DNA from: Pseudopithomyces maydicus
Lineage: Eukaryota > Ascomycota > Dothideomycetes > Pleosporales > Didymosphaeriaceae
Assembly (NCBI GenBank): GCA_026873275.1
Contig: JANTUC010000004.1
Coordinates: 1,178,001 to 1,242,000 of the forward strand
Length of the DNA: 64,000 nt
Reading direction: 5' to 3'
The notes under the pieces: generated by a model
Told to the model about the DNA's origin: nothing
The model's input: only the letters and a program-made list of their open reading frames with translations
Database searches by the model: none
Part shown: one piece after another, positions 56,613 to 64,000 of the stretch
How positions within the stretch are numbered: position 1 is the stretch's first letter
Layout of the letters: each line of letters begins with the position of its first letter
Program-made: the position numbers and the translations under genes

Positions 56613-58293
56613 TTAATAGCTCGACGCATTCGCACTAGGCGTACTACTCGGCGGCAGTGGCACAAAACTTTCCGTATGCGTCGCCTTAGCCGACCCATTC
56701 GTCGCATACCCCTCACTCACCACCTCGGCCCCATCCGGTATTACCAAATGATTCAGCACCCTCTTGAAAATCTCCAAGCTCGCCTCGGGCTGATAATAAG
56801 GAATCTCATGGCCTGCCTCATAGATCCTCGTGAATGAGAAGTTCCCGTACTCCCTCGTCTCGCCGTACTCCACGCCGTTGACGAGGAACGGGGTGTACCC
56901 TGATGCGCGGAAGGCGGCGGAATCGGGATACGACACGGCGAGGGAGATGGCTTCGCCGCCGAACCAGTTGCAGATGTAGTCTGCATCGCCGTAGATGAGT
57001 GCGACACGCACGCCGTAGGTGAGGATCTCCTCGAGGTCGTCGATGAGCGGGTAGACGAAGTCACCTGTGGTTTGGAACCCGTAGCTAATGTTAGAAGAGC
57101 TAGCCTGTGTGTAATTGATGTTTACACCGAGGGCTTCCTGCGTGGATGCGAGGTTGAGGAAGTCGACGAAGTAGTCCGGGGGCGTGGGGTCGTCGTAGGG
57201 GTGGCGGATGTCGTAGACGCCGCGGCCGCCGTAGGAGTAGTATGGTTCTTCGACGAGGGAGCGGCAGATGTTCGTGGCCTGAGCGCAGTAGAAGGAGGTT
57301 TCTTCCGCATGGCGGTCCTGGCGGAGGAGGGCTTTGCAGTACTGGATTTGGTCGCGGCAGCCATCGGGGATGTAGTAGGCGGTTTTCATGAAGGAGTAGA
57401 TGGTGTCGTTTACGGATTTGATGCCGTAGGTGTTGTTGACCGCGAACTCGGGGTAGTAGGGGGCTTGGATTTCTTCGTCGATGATGCCGTTGATTATGCC
57501 GAGGGTGTCCATGTGCAGGGGGACGCCGGCCACGGAGCCGTTTTGGATGGCGAGATTCTGTTTGTAGAAGTAGTTGTAGAATCCGGGGCCGTAGTGGCCG
57601 CCGTAGCTCTCGGTCCAGAGGTTAAATGTAAAGTTTTGAATGTCGGGGTCCAGCTGCGGCGATAGATCCAAAAAGGCTTGCAGGATGTGCCACGCACCGA
57701 TGGCAGCGGCTTCGGTCGTGTTCGCCTTGTCAGGGTCGACCAGTGAATAGCGACCATCCTCGTCGGTTTCGGTAGTCTCATATGAGAAACCAACGCCGAC
57801 TGGCTGTGAAAGATAGAGCATGTTCGACTCCTCGTTCCATGAGTAAGGATTGAGCTGTGTCTTCAAGTCTTTAGTGACATTGCACGGTCCATGCTCTGCG
57901 CCATATCAGCATCCGCCCGAAAACAGCCATGTGCCACAACGTACCTTGCAGTAGCCCAATCAACGAATCACTTCCCGGCCCTCCATTAAGCCAAAGTGTC
58001 AGTGGCTTCTCGCTCGGATTTGTCCTCGCCTCAAAAAACCAAAAGAACATATTCGTCGTCGCATCCAGACTGATGTAACCCGCGTAGTCATCAACTCCGG
58101 GCGTAGTCTCGCAAATACCGCCATCTTTTCCAGGCTGCTTGAACCGGATCTGCGCACCTTGCGGGGATTTAATCGTCCTCACGCCCGTAGGGTCAACGGG
58201 GATGCCACGTTCCTCGAGGGTAGGTTTCCGGGCCGCACCGAGAGTCCCGAAGGACGCGCATGCCAGCGCTACCAGTGTTGATAAGCGCGCCAT
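56613..58293 (-). CDS. Secreted serine carboxypeptidase (S10)
   Basis: 543-residue serine carboxypeptidase that removes C-terminal residues from peptides. Exons on the minus strand are 58293..57945 and 57895..56613, with a 49-base GT-AG intron; the junction reads GLLQEHGPCNVTKDL. Signal peptide MARLSTLVALACASFGTLGA. Catalytic triad: Ser in WTESYGGHYGPG, Asp in YGDADYICNW and His in EAGHEIPYYQP. The oxyanion region WLNGGPGSDS and the NxxSY site (PYSWNEESNMLYLSQPVGVG) are intact. The C-terminus is Ser/Thr-rich without a GPI-like tail, so secretion into the medium or wall is likely. Confidence 0.92.
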
Positions 58294-59455
58294 TCTATCC
58301 AGTCCAAGGCGAATATTTGGGATGGAACGAAGAAGAAACACCAGCTCGCCGGGCCAAAGAAGGCTTTATATACACATACGAAGTCATTTGTGGCTAAGAC
58401 ACCGGATGGCGTGCTAAGATATCGGCTGGAGCGGCATACAATACGTCAAACAGCACATGCCCGTTACCATTGTCCCCACTTGTGGTGGTGGTGCCCTTCG
58501 CCGTGATGTGCCTGGTGCCTGGGTGAGTAGTGTGCGATGCCCGAATAGGCATCTGAGCATCGGTTGCGTGGCTGGCAAGTGTGCCATTGGCGCACCGTTC
58601 GAACCGGACGTCAACATTTGCATAAGCGGATAGATCGCCGCGGCAACCTTGGCTATTGAAGATATCTCCAGACGTGCCTATCTGGACACCGGGGAGGTCG
58701 TCTGAGGATGGCATGCTGACATTCCAAGTATCCGTTCACCCGTTGCCACTTGTCCAGCAGACTAATGTTCAACACATCGCGACACTTTCCAATAGCTGTA
58801 CGATGGTACGTCATGCTCCATTTAACGGTGGTGTGGTTGTTCGTCGCCGCGGCAGGATGCAGCAATACGCCCGAGGTTGGGGTGTATGCACTACTTTGTC
58901 CCAAATAGGGAGGTGCTAAGCCACGACTCGCCTTTGTTGCATACAAGAAAAGTCGCTAGAGACCACGCCGCAGCTTATCGCTCCCAAGTGAAAAGCTTGT
59001 TTCCGTCTGAGAACGTCATGAATCTGCACATCCTCATCCACGTCGCATGGCCCACCAAGGTGTTCGCTGCGCGGCACGGACTCGCTGACTGGAGAAGGTG
59101 CCGGAGGCATACTACAATTACATTCTCATTGTACTCTACAAACAAATACTAGGCTGTCTTTTTATCCTTTTTGTAGTATCAATGCCTCAACATAAACCGA
59201 AACATGAAAAAAAAGCAACAACTTTTGTTTTCCCTTGTACCGGACGCGTCCCCGTGAACGCCGTGGAATGCAATCATACAATGCCGCTGTACCGTCCTCA
59301 CCATTTTTTTTTTTGCAACCAAAAGATAAAGAAAACAAAAGGGTATATACGTAAATGCCGCAAAACACCAGAACCCCTCGAAGGCATGCGCGTCAACTGG
59401 AGGACTTGAGTAATGTCTGATGGACTCTTGTTATGAATCGTACACGGCATCGTGA
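58294..59455. other. Intergenic, 1.16 kb, with possible gene remnant
   Basis: Carboxypeptidase promoter at the left, possible pseudogene at 58394..58946, and the 3' region of the tuberin gene at the right (T/A-rich near 59310-59340). Confidence 0.4.
58394..58946 (-). pseudogene. Possible remnant or mis-sequenced gene for a secreted-type protein
   Basis: Two overlapping minus-strand frames look like halves of one protein. The upstream frame (58946 down to about 58700) gives NNHTTVKWSMTYHRTAIGKC and LLDKWQRVNGY. The downstream frame (to 58394) gives NVSMPSSDDLPGVQIGTSGD then NSQGCRGDLS. They align end to end if a single T is dropped near 58720. Upstream I find no signal peptide or start. Known family not recognised. 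A decayed gene, an assembly error, or chance are all possible. Confidence 0.3.
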
Positions 59456-62400
59456 TCATTGGGTAGTGTCGTGGGAGCTACTGGTTATGCTGCTGCGGTT
59501 GGTGCCCTCGCTGATGTATGTGACAACGCTGTGGCGCTTATACTGGCTCGCCAGATTGGTCTCCCGTGACGGTGGACTGGATAAGCCCTGCTGACCTTGT
59601 GGAATTTGAGGCGATAAGGGTAAGGGGTGAAGGCTTGCTTCGGATGCTCCGTAGCGGTCGCGTAAACGCTTGATTTCGCGCAGGCGATTGCGCCATGAGG
59701 AAACAGATTCTCCACCATCTTTTGTAAACCATACCGAGGAGAAGACACAAGCGTTGATGGCGATAAGACGGCAGTAGGCGGCGAGATGTTTACCCGCGAG
59801 AATCTTCGTCTCAGCCGCGGGTGAGATATCGGGGAAGCCAGGCTTGGACATGACCTGCACCTTGTAATACCTATCTTTGCCATCGGGATCGGAATCGAGC
59901 CGGCGGTCGACGAAAGATGCGCGCGACTCGGGCGAAATGACAATGTGCACGTAGTTGAAAGCAGACGGGAACGTATCGAAGTTGTATGGAAGCCCGGAAT
60001 CGTTATAAATGATATTGACAAAGTCGTTGCCAATGTGTCGTTTTTTGTTCGGGTAGGTCATCTCGTCATCTCGATTTGTAGGCATCATGGTCGTAATGTG
60101 GAAAACGAGTTCGATACACCTATCTCGCCAACAATAGGTGAATTCGCCATCTTGGTCGTTGCGCGTGTCAAGTCCTCCCGTGTTGAACTTGGCACCTTTG
60201 AGGCGGCATAGCGTTCCTATATCGCTCAAGAAGGATGTGTAGGCTGGTGGCCCAATATCGTTCATGAAGATTTCTCGTTCGTCGGTTTGGCCGTCGCCGA
60301 TGTAGATCACACCAACTTTGTAGCTGTCAACAGCGGAAATCCGATCGAACGAGGCGATTGCACGACGGATCATATCGTCATCGGGCAAGACAATGGGTGG
60401 GTCAAGATAGGAATTGAAAGAAGCATAAAAAGTCTGGAAAATGTCGTCTGGGAGGATACCGACATATGACGAGCTCTGGAACGCCTCTGCTGCGAGACCG
60501 ACAGTTAAAGGAACCTGGTGGCGTGGAGGCGGGGCGAGGAGAGGACGCACAGAAAGACAGCGGGTGGCGCACTGTGTATTCATTAGTATTCGTCCGTGAT
60601 GCTAATGGAAAGATGCTTACTGGTCGTCTGGTGATGATCTGTGAAACGCCCGTCCTTGCAGCTGTCTCTATAGTGACCAAGCTCTGGCCAACGATCCAGG
60701 ACTTTTTCCACACTTCGCCATCGTCTGGCTTAGCAAAGTGCTCGTCTGCTACTGTCTCATCGCGGTCCGAATAGCAGACCAGGTTCATCATGTCTACAAT
60801 GACCTGCCCTTGTTCTTCCAGTTCCGTCTGACGGCCCATACCATCTGTGAATCGAAGACTCCGCGATATCCAAGGCATGAGTTTCGGTCGATCCTCCATC
60901 TTCAAGCTCATGAACCAGAAAGCGATCACATGATAAGCCAAAGAATATAAGTATTGGGGAAGATCGTCCTCCAAGACTTTGGTATGCTTCGCCGCCGCAG
61001 CATCTGGGGACGAGGTCATTTCCCGGTTATTCCCACTGTGACGAATTGAGCGGTGATTGTTGTGCAATAATGCAGAGGCGTTTCGTTCGCGTTGGTCTCG
61101 GATATGCTGTAAATACCGAAAACTAACGCCGAAAACCATCTTGAATTCGTCTTCCCTGAAGTTCTTGTACAGCTCGGGCATGCGTGCCAAGGAAGTTAGG
61201 AAATCCAAAATATGTATGGCAGTTGCAGGCTTCGTGACAATTTGCGACATCTTCTGTATAACTATATCCAAGGACTTGCTCACCGACAGTGGGAGCTCCA
61301 AGCAGCAGACAGAAAGTGCATGGATGCACCATTTCGACGTTCTATCCCAATTGCTAATCCCATGAATGAAAGCTTTGACAAGGTCATCTTCCTCGCTCTT
61401 CTCAAAATAGTCGTGATAGCTTATCAAAACCGTGAGGATATGAAACAAGCACACGGCCACGTCTGCTTTCTTTAGAAGAGTGTGCGGTGGAGGCTCTTGG
61501 AAGGATGAGTTGCGAATTTGTTCGCAGATGACATTGCGGAGCATTTTGAGCTGTGGTATGCAACTGCGCACGAGGGACTGGTTGGACAGTTGAGGTCCCA
61601 GGTGCACAACGACATAGCTGTAGACTTCCCAGTCTGGAGACTTTTGCAGTAGGGATATAGCGAGCTCGAGCCACAATGTAATTTCCATATCAAGAATTTC
61701 ATCTTCGAGGGGATAGAATTCAGGGTTGATATGTGAAAAAACAACTCGGCTGACATCAGGACAAGGCTCCTCTGGGAGACCTTTTGGACCAGGGTACATC
61801 CACAGGGGCGGAACGGGTTTCGATACACGACCGACGCCACTAGGAATGCGAGAAACGGGCTTGCTGATTGAAGGGAGTGGGCTACCAGATACCTTTCGCT
61901 GTTCACGAAAAAGTGACTGATCTTCATGCCGAGATTGGTCAGCCGTGTGCTCGTGTGCAGTGGCGACGGCCGATTCCTGAGTTCTGCAAAGAATAGCTGC
62001 CAGGCTTCTGCCTTCAGATGAAGAGTTCACAAACAGAGCGTGCGTGGAATCCGCTCGGAGACGGGACAATAGCCGTAAGACGGTGAGACGAGCGTCGCTC
62101 TCGTAGCCATCAGTACCCGCAACATGACGCAGGGTTTCGTAAAGAAGACGTGTCTTGCGGGCAGACTGTTTGACACTTCTGATGAACAAGCGAACGAATC
62201 CTGTAGCTATGACGTTGCCAGGAGAACCCAATGCCCGGTCGCTTTCCAATAGGAAAGATGCAGACAAAGCTTGTGCAATGTTGTCTGAGGAATTATGCGA
62301 TGCTGCCGTCCGCTGCATTCGTCGCTTTAGCAACTCGATCGTGTCCGGAAAATTGTCATATGATGCTCGATCAGCAACGTCAACCGCGAAGTCAACCAGC

Positions 62401-64000
62401 TCGCTCAACACAGCCACATCCTCTTCATGATCGATGTTGTTCAACAGTAGGGCTCCGCACTGGAGAGCCAGGTCGCTCGGACACAGGACCTCGACAGTGC
62501 TGTGCGTCTCGCGTAGAGCTTGAATAGCCATGATGCGGAGCGAGCGAGGCCTGCTACTATCCTTTATGATCCCGGACACCATGCTGCGACAGACTTCAAG
62601 CCACTTTTCGTTCGAAGGGTGTAGATATCGCTCATCGACATGATATTGGATGACATTTTCGGTAGTGGAATCGTTGAGGCGGTGCGCAAGACGCATAAAA
62701 AGATCCATGACAGCGTCTTTCTGTACAAAGTCAAGATCGCCGGTCAAGAGGTCGAGTTTACTCAGAACCCTGAAGACTCTGTCTTCTGAATGGCGCGCCG
62801 CAGTCTCCGCCCGTGGAGCGGGCACAGAAAGATCAAGGTTCGAGATGACATCACCAGCCTCATCGCCGTTGGAGACAACCGAACCTGCGCCGTTGCTGAG
62901 AGGATTCCGAGAGATGGAGCCGTTTCTAGAAATAGTCTCCTCTTCGAGGATCTTGTGCGACTGTGCCCTCAGACGCTCATCGCCTCGTTCAGCACACGCA
63001 AAAATGATATCCAACAGCTCGGTCCAATCTACCTCGGACAATAGCAGGCCTTTGAGTGACGTATCGGACAGTATTGCATCGATGAGATCCATTACGTATT
63101 CTTCTTGAGTTTTGTGAGGGTTGTGGATCGAAGCCTTCAAAGCAGGAAACAACAGTGACATGGGCACGATGGGAAGACCATTCCGTCCGTTCTCGAGTAA
63201 AAGTTGCTGTAGAACTTGTATCGTTCCTCTGTAAGCACTGGAATCGCGGCCTTTGCGGACAGGGCCGTCGTTCAGCGTGCGTAAGAGAGCATTAATGGCG
63301 ACCTGTCCGACGTGTGACTTGAAGAGGTTACTCAACGTATTCCAGGTCTGAGGACGCAGATTCTCCAGCTGGAGGTGGACAGCACACAAGACTTCCAGGC
63401 AAGGGCGTAGAGATGGGCTCGGTACGTGCACGTAGGTGATGATGGTATCGAACAGCTTGACCGAGTTCTCTATATCTGGCAAGCGGAAAGTCTCTTGGCA
63501 TATGGTGACGATCTTGGCCAACAAATGTTGCAGATCGTCGTCGCCAAAGACTTTGGAGTTGAACTTGCAGATGTCGATGGTGTAGTCAAACAGCTGCTGG
63601 AGATTCTCGAGCTCTTGCACGGGCTCCACGCTCTTTTTGCCGCCGCTCGTCTTGCGCGATGCCTTGTGTGCCTCGACGCTTTGGCGGTAGCAGGCATCGA
63701 ACGAGGACAGGACGAAATGGGCCAGCGAAGACTCGCAGGCTTCGACCTGACGGCCACCCTTGGTCAGGGCGGCGATGATGTCGAGGCGCTTGTCGAAGCT
63801 GCGGTCGTTCTTGCGCAGCGAGGCGGCGTCGAAGAGCACGTTGCGCTCGAGGGCATTGAGCTTGGAGAGACCGACGCAGTGCCTGAGGAGCCTGTATCCG
63901 GCGTCGGCGACGTGGTCGGGCTGCTCCGGGAGAAGCATGTCGCTGGCGCGCGACCACAGATCGAGCACGTTCTCGACGACATAGTCCTGCATGATGGTGC
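59456..64000 (-). CDS. tsc2: Tuberin (TSC2) homologue, GTPase-activating protein; 5' end outside window
   Basis: GAP for Rheb that restrains TORC1 signalling, acting with hamartin in the cytosol. The frame is open to the window edge, so the N-terminus is missing; the first Met seen (63992, MQDYVVENVLDLWSR) is inside the tuberin N-terminal domain. About 1,480 residues are visible: helical tuberin repeats, a Ser/Pro-rich stretch (SGSPLPSISKPVSRIPSG), the conserved central tuberin domain (LWMYPGPKGLPEEPC onward), then a 49-base GT-AG intron (60572..60620) and the RapGAP domain in exon 60571..59456. The catalytic Asn helix reads KRHIGNDFVNIIYNDSGLPY. A Ser/Gln/Pro-rich tail follows. Confidence 0.93.

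Noticed and set aside
57072..57665. 197-codon + strand frame, Val/Gly-rich
   Set aside because: Antisense of the carboxypeptidase core, whose catalytic motifs are intact on the minus strand.
1..64000. tRNA, rRNA, CRISPR arrays, operons
   Set aside because: Reading both strands I saw no tRNA B-box/anticodon arrangement, no rRNA-like stretch and no spaced repeat array; a tRNAscan or Rfam search would settle the RNA question.

Overview
The window looks like nuclear DNA from a filamentous ascomycete (Pezizomycotina; a dothideomycete is my best guess, at low confidence). The evidence is short GT-AG introns of about 45-65 bases, protein families found only in filamentous ascomycetes (DUF7053, rhodopsin-domain receptors, CE15, wax-synthase-like acyltransferases), and an AT-rich DNA transposon that looks inactivated by repeat-induced point mutation (RIP). 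There are no operons. I found no tRNA, rRNA or CRISPR array, and no PKS or NRPS core gene.

Layout. 0.2-19.0 kb holds mostly housekeeping genes on the + strand: a GH85 endo-beta-N-acetylglucosaminidase, an EDC4/Ge-1 mRNA-decapping scaffold, a MARVEL membrane protein, a DUF7053 protein, a short-chain dehydrogenase, a conserved multi-pass membrane protein and a protein with a U-box-like motif. 19.4-26.3 kb is a sparse stretch of small secreted or membrane proteins: a spliced Cys-rich protein, a duplicated pair of 4-Cys peptides that share their UTRs, a secreted protein with a GPI-like tail and a 62-residue membrane protein. A wax-synthase/MBOAT acyltransferase lies among them. 27.0-31.5 kb carries homoaconitase (lysine) and phosphoserine aminotransferase (serine), divergent from a shared 468-base promoter with two TGACTC (Gcn4/CpcA type) sites. 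A membrane protein follows at 33.8-35.6 kb.

36.87-39.12 kb is a 2,249-base Tc1/mariner-like element with 33-base terminal inverted repeats and TA target duplications, degraded in a RIP-like way. 39.5-58.3 kb is rich in secreted or surface proteins: tyrosinase, a rhodopsin-domain receptor, a membrane-anchored aspartic-protease homologue without catalytic Asp residues, a mucin-like protein with an Asp/Trp-rich tail, a GH3 beta-xylosidase, a beta-lactamase-like serine hydrolase, a CE15 glucuronoyl esterase and an S10 carboxypeptidase. GH3 and CE15 fit attack on plant glucuronoxylan. The right edge is a tuberin (TSC2) gene, cut off at its 5' end.

Six genes have a reading frame that breaks at a short C or G run and is restored by adding one base of that run (one of the six, EDC4, can instead be explained by an intron). 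This looks like homopolymer undercalling in the assembly rather than biology. Exon borders below were inferred by eye from splice consensus, phase and family expectation, and may be off by a base or so.
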